Source: Betaproteobacteria bacterium (GTDB lineage Bacteria > Pseudomonadota > Gammaproteobacteria > Burkholderiales > SG8-39). Taken from it: 9,341 nt of DNA. This document shows positions 1 through 7,464 of the stretch, piece after piece. The notes under the pieces are model-generated. The model was not told the origin of the DNA, searched no databases, and was given only the letters and a program-made list of their open reading frames with translations. The translations under genes were made by a program, and so were the position numbers. Numbering within the stretch: position 1 is the first letter of the stretch; each line of letters begins with the position of its first letter. Location of the stretch: contig JAFAGU010000142.1 in NCBI GenBank assembly GCA_019237595.1, forward strand, positions 1 through 9,341. The letters run 5' to 3'.

Positions 1-2
1 TC

Positions 3-560
3 TTCCCGAACATGGTCGGCCTGACCTGGTTCCAAGCAGGCAAAGAGATCCGTAAGTGGATGCCGAACGCGGTCGTCTATCCGCGCACGGATTACAACGA
101 GTATCTGCGGAATCTGAACCAGTGCGACATCCATTTCAGTACGTTTCCTTTCGGCGGCACGAACAGCAATGTGGATTCGATGAGGCTGGCCGTGCCCATG
201 GTCACTCTCGAGGGCCTTGAGCCCCATAGCCAGTCCGACGCGGGCATGATGCGCACGGCTGGCCTGCCCGAGTGGCTGATCACGTACCACCCGTCTGAAT
301 ACGAGCGGGTCGCGCTGCGGCTGATCGATCAGGATTCCGAGCGCTGCGCCGTCGCGGAACAGCTGCGCAGCACCGACATCGAAGCCGTCTTCCTCGATCG
401 CGGGAACCAGACCTATGCCGACGACATGCTCGAGGCGGTGTCTTGGATCTACGCGCAGCACGAAAACATTCTGGCGAGCGGGCGCAGGTACTGGAGCGTC
501 GATGAACGCCGGGCCTTCGGAAGCGAGAGGACGTCGGACTTGGCGACTGCACGCCGTTAA
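3..560 (+). CDS. HMW1C/GT41-like glycosyltransferase, C-terminal part only
   Basis: The reading frame is open from the left edge, with codons starting at base 3, and ends at TAA 558-560, so the N-terminal part lies outside the window; 185 residues are visible. The strongest match is to the C-terminal nucleotide-sugar-binding half of the HMW1C-like (GT41) family of cytoplasmic protein glycosyltransferases. It shows 'YLRNLNQCDIHFSTFPFGGTN' followed by an Asp (visible residues about 34-58), the counterpart of the family's CD...FPFGNTNG..D segment, and then 'GLPEWLI' (visible 87-93) followed by 'EYERVALRL', close to the GLPEWLI...EYVERA.RL stretch of HMW1C. SPINDLY-type O-GlcNAc transferases are a more distant alternative. 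The acceptor protein and sugar cannot be told from this piece. The ATG at 12 is internal to the fold and should not be taken as the start. It converges on the Bug receptor gene, with 66 bases between them and no convincing terminator there. Confidence 0.8.
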   Translation, partial: FPNMVGLTWFQAGKEIRKWMPNAVVYPRTDYNEYLRNLNQCDIHFSTFPFGGTNSNVDSMRLAVPMVTLEGLEPHSQSDAGMMRTAGLPEWLITYHPSEYERVALRLIDQDSERCAVAEQLRSTDIEAVFLDRGNQTYADDMLEAVSWIYAQHENILASGRRYWSVDERRAFGSERTSDLATARR

Positions 561-626
561 CCCGCGCGGTGGGTGTCTCGAGAGCTTCGCGATCAGAAGC
601 CAGCGCTTGTCGTCGACGTAAAGTCT

Positions 627-1586
627 TCAGTTCACGGTCGCGCCGGTGTCGCGCACGACCTTGCCCCACTTCTCGTACTCGGCTCGCATGTAGCGCGAGA
701 GCTCGTCGGGCGGCATGGAAGCCGGCTCGAGGCCGACGGCGCGGAAGCTCGCCTGCACCTCCGCGTCCTTGAGCGCCTTGGCGATCTCGTCATAGAGACG
801 CTTCACGATCGCCGGCGGAACGCCGGCCGGGCCGGAAATGCTCAACCAAAGCGTCGCATCGAATCCCGGGACGCCGGCTTCGGCGAGCGTCGCGACTTGC
901 GGAAGCTCCGGCCAGCGCTTCGGCGTAGTGACCGCAAGCGCGCGCAGGCGGCCCGCCTTCACGTGCCCGAGGACGTTGGGCACGCCCGCGAAGGACACGC
1001 CGACCTGCGCCGCGAGGAGGTCCTGCATCGCCGGCCCGCTTCCCTTGTAAGGCACGTGGTTCAGCTCCACGCCGGCCATGCGGTTGAAGAGCGCGCCGAC
1101 GAGATGCTGCGAGCTGCCGTTCCCGGAGCTCGCATAGTCGATGGCGCCCGGCGCCGCCCTCGCGGCCGCGATGAGCTGGCGCACATCGGCCGCCGGCGTC
1201 TTCTTGGGATTGACGACCAGCACGTAGGGGCCCGAGCCGATCATGGTGATGTGCGTGAAGTCGCCAAGCGCGTCATAAGAGAGGTTCTTGTACAGATGAG
1301 CGCTGATCAGGTGCGTGGTGCCGGTGACGACGAGCGTATGGCCATCGGGTGGCGATTTAGCTGCGAGGTCGGCACCGATCGTGCCGCCCGCACCGGGACG
1401 GTTCTCGACGTAGACCTGCTTCCCGAGTGCGTCGGACAGCTTGGGCGCCAGGATGCGCGCCGGCGAGTCGGCGAACCCGCCAGGCGATAGGGGCACGATG
1501 AGCCGGATCGGCCTCGAGGGCCAACCCTGTGCGCTCGCCGCCGTCAGCTGAAAAACGAACAGGAGCGAGCAGAAAAGCCGCGTCAT
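627..1586 (-). CDS. Bug/TctC-family tripartite tricarboxylate transporter substrate-binding protein
   Basis: This 319-residue protein has the size and motifs of the Bug (Bordetella uptake gene)/TctC periplasmic receptors, which capture carboxylates and other small solutes for TctAB-type transporters. Residues 1-19 form a signal peptide with a hydrophobic core (LFCSLLFVFQL) and likely cleavage after ASA at 19. Family motifs are PIRLIVPLSPGGFAD (26-40, including the usual GG..D ligand loop), VENRPGAGGTIGA (60-72), YASSGNGSSQHL (151-162) and HVPYKGSGPA (177-186). Its ATG (1584-1586) overlaps the TGA of the upstream hydrolase as ATGA. No Shine-Dalgarno sequence precedes it, so translation is probably coupled. 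No tctA or tctB gene is in the window, so it is either an orphan receptor or works with membrane proteins encoded elsewhere, which is common for Bug proteins in betaproteobacteria. The ligand is unknown. Confidence 0.93.
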   Translation of the reverse strand: MTRLFCSLLFVFQLTAASAQGWPSRPIRLIVPLSPGGFADSPARILAPKLSDALGKQVYVENRPGAGGTIGADLAAKSPPDGHTLVVTGTTHLISAHLYKNLSYDALGDFTHITMIGSGPYVLVVNPKKTPAADVRQLIAAARAAPGAIDYASSGNGSSQHLVGALFNRMAGVELNHVPYKGSGPAMQDLLAAQVGVSFAGVPNVLGHVKAGRLRALAVTTPKRWPELPQVATLAEAGVPGFDATLWLSISGPAGVPPAIVKRLYDEIAKALKDAEVQASFRAVGLEPASMPPDELSRYMRAEYEKWGKVVRDTGATVN

Positions 1587-2491
1587 CCGCGGTACACAGG
1601 AGCGGGCTGGGTGTAGAAGCCGTGCAGCAGGTGATAGACGAGGAGGTAATTCTTCTGCTGGAAGCTAGCGTGCGAGATCCCTTCCATCACCGAGAACTGC
1701 TTGTCCGGATGCGGCAGGCGGCGGAAGAACGCGAGCAGGTCGTCGATGCCGGCGATGCCGTCGTACTCGCCGCGCAGGATGAGCGTCGGCACGTCGATCT
1801 TCTCCGGGTCGACCAGCGGCAGCTTCGAGCACATGTCGACATAGGTACCGGTCGGCACCGAGTCGTCGAGCGAGAGGATTGCGCTCGCGAAGGCCTCGAT
1901 CGTGGCATCGTCGGCCGTTCCGGGATGGTCGCGATCGAAGATGCTGCGCACGAATGCCCGGTCGATCGGCCGCCGGTTCTTCGACTGGAATTCGGCGAGG
2001 CGCTTCTTCCTCTGCTCGAGCGTCGGACTTCCTTCGCCCGTCCAGACGAAGGCGTCGAGCGTGAGACGTGCCACGCGCTCCGGGTGCCGCTGGGTGAAGA
2101 GTGCGGCCTTCAGCGCGCCCGAGGAAATGCCGTACAGCAGCAAGCGGGCTTGCGAAGTCTTCTCGAGGATGAATTGGGAAGCGGCCTCGAGATCGTCGGC
2201 GCCGTTGGAGATGTCGAAGTTGATCGGCCGCTTCTTGTCCGAGCGTCCGTAGCCTTCGTTGTCGAGCGTCCAGGTGTCGAAGCCGCGCTCGGCGAACCAG
2301 TCCATCGCCGAGGAATGCGCTCGACCCGGCACCGCGAGGTCGAAGGTCGGCTGCGAGGCCATCGACGAGCCGTGCACGAATAGGATCGCGCCGCGCTTCG
2401 GCACGCCTGGCGCGGCGCGCTTCTGCCAGAGGAATAGGCGGACGTCGCCCTGTGTTGTGCGCTTCGTGATCCAGTGTTCTTGGCCATTCAT
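1583..2491 (-). CDS. alpha/beta hydrolase
   Basis: This is a 302-residue alpha/beta-hydrolase-fold protein. The oxyanion-hole segment is FVHGSS (38-43). The nucleophile elbow is GISSG (121-125, Ser123 central), the acid is probably Asp244 in LRGEYDG, and the base is His274 in GISHASF, so a complete Ser-Asp-His triad can be read. A cap-like helical insert lies at about residues 150-215. No signal peptide is visible, so it is probably cytoplasmic. The ATG at 2489-2491 is preferred because the frame upstream to 2578 would run into the divergent ligase start and encodes residues that do not look like hydrolase sequence; no good Shine-Dalgarno is visible at this start. It is the first gene of a two-gene unit with the Bug receptor (ATGA overlap at 1583-1586). 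A role as esterase or C-C hydrolase on whatever the receptor binds is only an inference. The substrate cannot be named. Confidence 0.88.
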   Translation of the reverse strand: MNGQEHWITKRTTQGDVRLFLWQKRAAPGVPKRGAILFVHGSSMASQPTFDLAVPGRAHSSAMDWFAERGFDTWTLDNEGYGRSDKKRPINFDISNGADDLEAASQFILEKTSQARLLLYGISSGALKAALFTQRHPERVARLTLDAFVWTGEGSPTLEQRKKRLAEFQSKNRRPIDRAFVRSIFDRDHPGTADDATIEAFASAILSLDDSVPTGTYVDMCSKLPLVDPEKIDVPTLILRGEYDGIAGIDDLLAFFRRLPHPDKQFSVMEGISHASFQQKNYLLVYHLLHGFYTQPAPVYRG

Positions 2492-2577
2492 GGTCGAAGT
2501 GTACCCGCGGCTCGCGCGGCGGCTTTCTGTGTAAGAATCTGCGCCGCAAGGCGATGCCATCTCGAGGAGGAGCGGCA
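2492..2577. promoter_or_regulatory. divergent intergenic region with presumed back-to-back promoters
   Basis: These 86 bases separate the divergent hydrolase and ligase starts, so promoters for both units should lie here. The only AT-richer patch is around 2524-2538, where TAAGAAT (2532-2538) could serve as a -10 element for the ligase operon; no convincing -35 hexamer lies 16-18 bases upstream. A short hairpin, CGCC-GCAA-GGCG (2542-2553), has a GNRA-type loop and would sit in the ligase mRNA leader, 10 bases before its ribosome-binding site. No operator repeat of clear length was found. The region is assigned from gene orientation more than from sequence motifs. Confidence 0.4.
2564..2572 (+). 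promoter_or_regulatory. strong ribosome-binding site deciding the ligase start
   Basis: GAGGAGGAG lies 5 bases before the ATG at 2578 (7 bases counted from its GGAGG core). The alternative in-frame ATG at 2554 has only a weak AAGG upstream, so this site fixes the start at 2578. The 11-base string TCGAGGAGGAG (2562-2572) recurs exactly before the substrate-binding protein gene at 7448-7458. Confidence 0.8.
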
Positions 2578-4536
2578 ATGCCCGAAGACGCCCGGCTGCT
2601 CGACACCTTTCCGAAGCTGCTCATGCAGCACGCGCGCGTGCGCGGCGAGCGTCCCGCAATTCGCGAGAAGGACCTGGGCATCTGGCAGACATGGACCTGG
2701 CATGAGCTCGCCGAGGAGGTCCGCGCCCTCGCTTGCGGCCTCGCCGGGCTCGGGGTAAAGCGGGGCGACCACCTCGCCCTCGTCGGCGACAACCGCCCGC
2801 GCCTCTACGCGATGATGGCGGCGACCCAGGCATTGGGCGCCATTCCCGTGCCGCTCTACCAGGATGCGGTGGCGAACGAGATGGCGTTCCCCATCCGGAA
2901 CGCAGGCATCGAATGCGTCTTCGCCGAGGACCAGGAGCAGGTCGACAAGCTCCTGGAGATCCTGCCGCAATGCCCGACGCTCGAGCGGATCGTCTATGAC
3001 GACCCGCGGGGGCTGCGTCACTACCGCCAGCCGCAGCTCATGGCATACGAGAAGCTCCTGGACGCAGGCCGCGATTCGCACCGCCGGGATCCCGCGTTCG
3101 TTGAAGAGGAGATCGCCAAGGGCCGCGGCGAAGACACGGCAGCGATGTTCTTCACTTCCGGCACGACCGGCGTGCCCAAGGGCGTGGTGCACACGCATGC
3201 AAGCCTCATTGGCCCATCCCGGACCGCAGCCGAAATAGATGGGCTCGGCGAGGAGGACGTCATCCTTGCTTACTTGCCTCCGGCGTGGATCGGCCAGAAC
3301 ATCTTTTCGGTGGCGCAGGCGCTCGTCACCGGCTACTGCATCTGCTGCCCGGAATCCTCGGATACGGTGATGAACGACATGCGCGAGGTCGGGCCCACCT
3401 ACTACTTCGCTCCCCCGCGCGTGCTCGAGAACCTGCTTACGCAGGTGTCCATCCGCATGGAAGACGCCTCGGCGCTCAAGCGGCGGCTGTACCGTTATTT
3501 CATGCGCGTCGCCGAGCGCGTGGGCGGCGCGCTGCTCGACGGCAGGGCCGTCTCGCTCGCCGACCGCGCGCGCTATTTCGCGGGCGACCTCCTCGTCTAC
3601 GGACCGCTCCGCAACGTCCTCGGCATGTCGAGGGTCAAGGTCGGCTATACGGCGGGCGAGGCGATCGGGCCGGACCTCTTCAAGTTCTACCGCTCGCTCG
3701 GCATCAACCTGAAGCAGCTCTACGGGTCCACCGAGACGGCGGTCTTCGTCTGCATCCAGCCGAACGGCCAGGTGAAGCCCGACACCGTCGGGCCGGCAGT
3801 GCCGGGCGTGGAGCTTCGCTTCAGCGCCGAGCGCGAGCTCCTCATCCGCAGTCCCGGGCTCTTCCGCGAGTATTACAAGAACGCCGAGGCGACGCTCGAG
3901 GCGAAGGATCGCGAAGGCTGGTTCCATACCGGCGACGCGGGCTACTTCGACGCCGACGGCCACGTGAAGATCATCGATCGCGTGAAGGACGTCGGCAAGC
4001 TCGCCGACGGCACGCTCTTCGCGCCGAAGTACCTCGAGAACAAGCTCAAGTTCTTTCCCTATATCCGCGAGGCGGTGTGCTTCGGCCACGGGCGCGAGAA
4101 GGTCTGCGCGTTCGTCAACATCGATCCCGAGGCCATCGGCAATTGGGCGGAGAAGCGCAACCTCCCCTACTCGGGCTACTCGGACCTTGCCGCGAAGGAC
4201 GAGGTCTACGAGCTCCTCCGCGGCTGCATCGAGCAGGCCAACGCGGAGCTCGCCCGCGACCCCGAGCTCGCCAACTCCCAGATCCACCGCTTCCTCGTCC
4301 TGCACAAGGAGCTCGACGCGGACGACGGCGAGCTCACCCGCACCCGCAAGGTCCGCCGCCGGTTCATCGGCGAGAAGTACGCGCCGCTCGTCGAGGCGCT
4401 CTACAACGGCGCGCAAAGCGTGCACGTCGAGGCGCAAGTGCGCTACGAGGACGGCCGTACCGGCACATTCTCCGCCGACCTCAAGGTCCGCGAGGCGCGG
4501 GTCGTCTCGGCGGACGCGGCGCGCAAGGCCGCCTGA
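2578..4536 (+). CDS. AMP-forming acyl-CoA ligase (long-chain fatty-acid--CoA ligase-like)
   Basis: This 652-residue member of the ANL adenylate-forming superfamily converts a carboxylic acid, ATP and CoA to acyl-CoA via acyl-AMP. The P-loop-like motif FFTSGTTGVPKG is at 191-202, the adenine-binding LYGSTE at 381-386, WFHTGD at 448-453, and the hinge region IIDRVKDVGKLADG at 465-478. Near the C-terminus ELTRTRKVRRR (585-595) corresponds to the family's LTPTLKxKR segment, with Lys591 a candidate catalytic lysine. The length and this ending are typical of FACS-type long-chain ligases rather than of the shorter benzoate- or phenylacetate-CoA ligases. About 40 residues after position 610 form a charged C-terminal extension. 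It is the first gene of the ABC-transporter operon, with the next start only 7 bases after its stop, which suggests that it activates the imported acid. The substrate (fatty, aryl or branched acid) cannot be told from sequence alone. Confidence 0.93.
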   Translation: MPEDARLLDTFPKLLMQHARVRGERPAIREKDLGIWQTWTWHELAEEVRALACGLAGLGVKRGDHLALVGDNRPRLYAMMAATQALGAIPVPLYQDAVANEMAFPIRNAGIECVFAEDQEQVDKLLEILPQCPTLERIVYDDPRGLRHYRQPQLMAYEKLLDAGRDSHRRDPAFVEEEIAKGRGEDTAAMFFTSGTTGVPKGVVHTHASLIGPSRTAAEIDGLGEEDVILAYLPPAWIGQNIFSVAQALVTGYCICCPESSDTVMNDMREVGPTYYFAPPRVLENLLTQVSIRMEDASALKRRLYRYFMRVAERVGGALLDGRAVSLADRARYFAGDLLVYGPLRNVLGMSRVKVGYTAGEAIGPDLFKFYRSLGINLKQLYGSTETAVFVCIQPNGQVKPDTVGPAVPGVELRFSAERELLIRSPGLFREYYKNAEATLEAKDREGWFHTGDAGYFDADGHVKIIDRVKDVGKLADGTLFAPKYLENKLKFFPYIREAVCFGHGREKVCAFVNIDPEAIGNWAEKRNLPYSGYSDLAAKDEVYELLRGCIEQANAELARDPELANSQIHRFLVLHKELDADDGELTRTRKVRRRFIGEKYAPLVEALYNGAQSVHVEAQVRYEDGRTGTFSADLKVREARVVSADAARKAA

Positions 4537-4543
4537 GGAATCG

Positions 4544-5356
4544 GTGACGGCGCCCGAGACCCATCTCCTGGCGCCGCAACGGCAGGTCGGCGAAGTGATC
4601 CTCGCCATGGAGGACGTGTGGCTTTCCTTCGGCGGCGTGAAGGCGCTGCAGGGCGTCTCGTTCGACGTCCGCGAGCACGAGGTGCGCGCGATCATCGGGC
4701 CGAACGGCGCCGGCAAGTCCTCGATGCTGAACGTCTTGAACGGCGTCTATCACCCGCAGAAGGGACGCATCGTCTTCAAGGGCGAAAGCTTCGCCGACAT
4801 GGATCCGCACCACGCGGCCGAGATGGGCATCGCGCGCACGTTCCAGAACATCGCTCTCTTTCGCGGCATGACCGTGCTCGAGAACCTGATGACCGGCCGC
4901 AACCTGCGCATGAAGAGCGGGATCCTCGCCCAGGCCTTGCGCGTGGGGCCGGCCGAGCGTGAGGAGATCCGCCATCGCGAGGCGGTCGAGCGCATCATCG
5001 ACTTCCTGGAGCTCGAGCCGTACCGCAAGACGCCCGCCGGCCAGCTGCCCTACGGCCTGCAGAAGCGCGTAGACCTCGGGCGTGCGCTCGCCTCCGAGCC
5101 TCGCGTCCTGCTCCTCGACGAGCCCATGGCAGGGATGAACCTCGAGGAAAAGCAGGACATGTGCCGCTTCATCCTCGACGCGAACGACCAGCTCGGCACG
5201 ACCCTCGTCCTCATCGAGCACGACATGGGCGTCGTCATGGACATCTCCGACCGCGTCGTCGTCCTCGACTACGGCCGCAAGATCGCCGACGGGACGCCGG
5301 ACGACGTGCGCAGCGACCAGGCGGTGATCGACGCCTACCTCGGGTCGAGTCACTGA
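4544..5356 (+). CDS. livG: branched-chain amino acid-type ABC transporter ATP-binding protein (LivG type)
   Basis: With a GTG start at 4544 this is a 270-residue ABC ATPase of the LivG branch of the HAAT family, energising the LivH/LivM-type permeases at the inner face of the membrane. Walker A is GPNGAGKS (52-59), the Q-loop glutamine is 101 in ARTFQNIALF, the signature position reads LPYGLQKR (168-175), Walker B is VLLLDEP (188-194), and the H-loop histidine is 226 in LIEHDMGVV. AGMNLEEK after Walker B matches the LivG form AGLNP.E. GTG 4544 is chosen because GAGG (4535-4538) lies 5 bases upstream, overlapping the ligase stop; ATG at 4607 would leave only two residues before the first beta strand. 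The signature departs from LSGGQ: Pro replaces Ser, and Leu-Gln follows the Gly. 'livG' denotes the family; the substrate is probably not leucine, given the ligase neighbour. Confidence 0.93.
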   Translation: MTAPETHLLAPQRQVGEVILAMEDVWLSFGGVKALQGVSFDVREHEVRAIIGPNGAGKSSMLNVLNGVYHPQKGRIVFKGESFADMDPHHAAEMGIARTFQNIALFRGMTVLENLMTGRNLRMKSGILAQALRVGPAEREEIRHREAVERIIDFLELEPYRKTPAGQLPYGLQKRVDLGRALASEPRVLLLDEPMAGMNLEEKQDMCRFILDANDQLGTTLVLIEHDMGVVMDISDRVVVLDYGRKIADGTPDDVRSDQAVIDAYLGSSH

Positions 5357-5360
5357 CGCC

Positions 5361-6362
5361 ATGACTAGCAAGATTCCCGTCGCCATCCTGGGCGCCTTCC
5401 TCGCGGCGGGCCTCGTCGCGCCGCTTGCCACGGGCGTATCGGCGCCGGGCTTCTGGTTCGAAGTGCTGCTCGGCGGCCTGATGGCGGGCGTCCTCTACTC
5501 GCTCGTCGCTCTCGGCTTCGTGCTCATCTTCAAGGCATCCGGCGTATTCAATTTCGCCCAGGGCTCCATGGTGCTATTCGCCGCGCTCGCAGTCGCGCGG
5601 CTGGCGGAACGCATGCCGCTATGGGCGGCATTGATCTGCGCGGTCGCGATCATGGTCGTGCTCGCCTTCGTCGTCGAGCGGCTCGTCCTGCGGCCGCTGG
5701 TCAACCAGGACGCGGTAGCGCTCCTCATGGCCACCCTCGGCGTCACCTACTTCCTCGACGGGTTCGGCCAGACGATCTGGGGGAGCGACATCTACGAGAT
5801 CAACCTCGGCATCAAGCGCGAGCCGGTCATGGTGCTGGACAACGTGTTCCAGGGCGGCGTGCTCATCAATCGCGACGACGTGGCCGCGACCGTCGTCGCC
5901 GTGATCCTCGTCGGTGCCCTCGCGCTCTTCTTCCAGAAGACGAAGACCGGGCGCGCCCTGCGCGCCGTGGCCGACGACCACCAGGCGGCGCAGTCGATCG
6001 GCATCCCGCTCAACCGCATCTGGGTGATCGTCTGGTCGATTGCCGGCGTGGTGGCGATCGTGGGTGGCGTGATCTGGGGCGGGAAGCTCGGCGTGCAGTT
6101 CTCCATTTCCCAGGTCGCGCTCAAGGCGCTGCCGGTCGTGATCCTCGGCGGCTTCACCTCCGTCCCGGGCGCGATCGTCGGTGGGCTCATCATCGGCGTG
6201 GGCGAGAAGATGGCCGAGGTCTTCCTCGGGCCGCCTCTCGTCAAGGCGCTCGACCTCGCGGGCGGCGGGATCGAGAACTGGTTTGCGTACGTCCTCGCCA
6301 TGCTTTTCCTCTTCGTGCGACCCGAGGGACTTTTCGGCGAGCGCAGGATCGACCGGGTGTAG
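5361..6362 (+). CDS. livH: branched-chain amino acid-type ABC transporter permease (LivH type)
   Basis: This 333-residue polytopic inner-membrane protein has about eight or nine hydrophobic segments, for example near residues 7-27, 34-57, 88-107, 174-192, 220-241, 254-281 and 306-320. LivH hallmarks are GLMAGVLYSLVALGFVLIF (39-57), FNFAQGSM (63-70), the cytoplasmic EAA-like loop GRALRAVADDHQAAQSIGI (197-215), LPVVILGGFTSVPGAIVGG (257-275) and the C-terminal RPEGLFGER (320-328). It would pair with the LivM-type product to form the translocation channel. The ATG lies 4 bases after the livG stop with no clear Shine-Dalgarno, so translation is probably coupled to livG. Its length is slightly above the usual 290-310 residues because of the N-terminal hydrophobic segment before the conserved region. 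Confidence 0.94.
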   Translation: MTSKIPVAILGAFLAAGLVAPLATGVSAPGFWFEVLLGGLMAGVLYSLVALGFVLIFKASGVFNFAQGSMVLFAALAVARLAERMPLWAALICAVAIMVVLAFVVERLVLRPLVNQDAVALLMATLGVTYFLDGFGQTIWGSDIYEINLGIKREPVMVLDNVFQGGVLINRDDVAATVVAVILVGALALFFQKTKTGRALRAVADDHQAAQSIGIPLNRIWVIVWSIAGVVAIVGGVIWGGKLGVQFSISQVALKALPVVILGGFTSVPGAIVGGLIIGVGEKMAEVFLGPPLVKALDLAGGGIENWFAYVLAMLFLFVRPEGLFGERRIDRV

Positions 6363-6364
6363 CG

Positions 6365-7423
6365 ATGTTCTTCCGCGAAAACGGTCAGTTCAAGTCCACC
6401 TACCGCGCCGACCAGCAGCTCCTGCCGATCCTGCAGGACCGGGTCTTCATGGCGGGGCTCGTCGCCTTCGCCTTCCTCGTCGTGCCCTTCGTCGCGAGCG
6501 ACTACCTCTTCCTGTCGCTCGTGATTCCCTTCCTGATCCTCACGCTGGCGGCGATCGGCCTGAACCTCCTCGTCGGGTACTGCGGGCAGATCTCCATCGG
6601 CCACGCGGCGTTCATGGGCGTGGGCGCCTACGCCGCCTACAACCTTGTCCTCAGGCTCCCGTTCCTCAACTTCCTCGTCGTGCTGGTCCTCGCAGGCTTC
6701 GTCGCGGCCGCCGTGGGCATGCTCTTCGGAATTCCGAGCCTGCGCATCAAGGGCCTCTACCTCGGTGTCGCGACGCTCGCGGCGCAGTTTTTCCTCGATT
6801 GGGTCTTCGCGCGCGTGAAGTGGCTCACCAACTATGCCCCCTCCGCGTCGCCGCCGCCGGTGGAGCTCTTCGGCTGGACCGTCGATACGCCCGTGCGCAA
6901 ATATCTGTTCCTGCTCTCGGTCCTTCTCGTTTTCACGCTGCTCGCCAAGAACCTCGTCCGCGGCCACATCGGCCGCGCCTGGATGGCGACCCGCGACATG
7001 GACGTGGCGGCGGAGGTAATCGGCATCCGCCCTATCTACGCCAAGCTCACGGCGTTCGGCGTGAGCTCCTTCTTCTGCGGCGTGGCGGGCGCTCTCTGGG
7101 GCTTCGTCCACCTAGGGGCATGGGAGCCGCTGGCGTTCGACCTCAATCTCTCGCTCTCGCTCCTTTTCATGATCATCATCGGCGGGATGGGATCCATCCT
7201 CGGCGCGTACTTCGGCGCCGCCTTTTTCGTCGTCCTGCCGATCCTGCTGAACCGCATCCCGGGAATGCTCGGGTTCGAGATGTCGACCGCGACGGCCTCC
7301 CACCTGGAGGTCATGATCTTCGGCGTGCTGATCGTGCTCTTCCTCGCCCTCGAGCCGCATGGGCTCGCGAGGCTCTGGGCCATCGGCAAGCAGAAGCTGC
7401 GCCTATGGCCCTTTCCATACTGA
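6365..7423 (+). CDS. livM: branched-chain amino acid-type ABC transporter permease (LivM type)
   Basis: This 352-residue polytopic membrane protein is the LivM-type partner of the LivH product. LivM motifs are IGLNLLVGYCGQISIGHAAF (64-83), GIPSLRIKGLYLGVATLA (122-139), the cytoplasmic EAA-like loop GRAWMATRDMDVAAEVIGI (203-221), and IIIGGMGSILGAYFGAAFF (270-288), with EPHGLARLW (330-338) at the C-terminus in place of LivH's RPEGLFG. A Pro-rich loop, APSASPPP (158-165), probably faces the periplasm. About eight membrane segments are apparent after a soluble N-terminal stretch of about 25 residues. The ATG at 6365 is 2 bases after the TAG of livH and has only a distant AGGA upstream, so translational coupling or re-initiation is likely. 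The frame continues upstream of 6365 as noise inside livH, which rules out the longer reading. Confidence 0.94.
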   Translation: MFFRENGQFKSTYRADQQLLPILQDRVFMAGLVAFAFLVVPFVASDYLFLSLVIPFLILTLAAIGLNLLVGYCGQISIGHAAFMGVGAYAAYNLVLRLPFLNFLVVLVLAGFVAAAVGMLFGIPSLRIKGLYLGVATLAAQFFLDWVFARVKWLTNYAPSASPPPVELFGWTVDTPVRKYLFLLSVLLVFTLLAKNLVRGHIGRAWMATRDMDVAAEVIGIRPIYAKLTAFGVSSFFCGVAGALWGFVHLGAWEPLAFDLNLSLSLLFMIIIGGMGSILGAYFGAAFFVVLPILLNRIPGMLGFEMSTATASHLEVMIFGVLIVLFLALEPHGLARLWAIGKQKLRLWPFPY

Positions 7424-7449
7424 CCGGTCTATGATTGCGCTCTCTTTTC

Positions 7450-7460
7450 GAGGAGGAGGA
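7450..7460 (+). promoter_or_regulatory. very strong ribosome-binding site of the substrate-binding protein gene
   Basis: GAGGAGGAGGA ends 4 bases before the ATG at 7465 and is the longest match to the anti-Shine-Dalgarno sequence in the window. It lies in the 41-base gap after livM, where no terminator or clear promoter is seen. It fixes the start at ATG 7465; the upstream in-frame TTG at 7435 lies before the site and is not a credible start. Confidence 0.8.
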
Positions 7461-7464
7461 TGAC

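Noticed and set aside
584..600. Small hairpin GCTTC-N7-GAAGC between the convergent glycosyltransferase and Bug genes, considered as a terminator
   Set aside because: The stem is only 5 bp, without a T tract on either strand. The nearby CGTCGACG (611-618) is just a short palindrome. Not enough to call a terminator.
573..1490. A 305-codon plus-strand open frame opposite the Bug receptor
   Set aside because: The minus strand carries a signal peptide and all Bug motifs; this frame is Arg-rich and shows no family resemblance.
2492..2578. Longer hydrolase start at 2578 on the minus strand
   Set aside because: It would place its start codon on the ligase start and add 29 residues without hydrolase character; ATG 2491 gives a normal N-terminus.
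2488..4716. A 742-codon open frame on the minus strand opposite the ligase and the start of livG
   Set aside because: Its composition is low-complexity (Arg/Val/Glu/Asp-rich), no domain is recognisable, and the opposite strand encodes a full ligase with all motifs. Long antisense frames are expected in GC-rich genes with third-position bias.
5792..7111. A 439-codon minus-strand open frame opposite livH and livM
   Set aside because: It is charged, repetitive sequence with no domain, and is explained by codon bias of the two permease genes.
7424..7464. Gap between livM and the receptor gene considered as a separate promoter region
   Set aside because: There are 41 bases with a strong ribosome-binding site but no recognisable -35/-10 pair and no terminator, so the receptor is best taken as part of the same operon.
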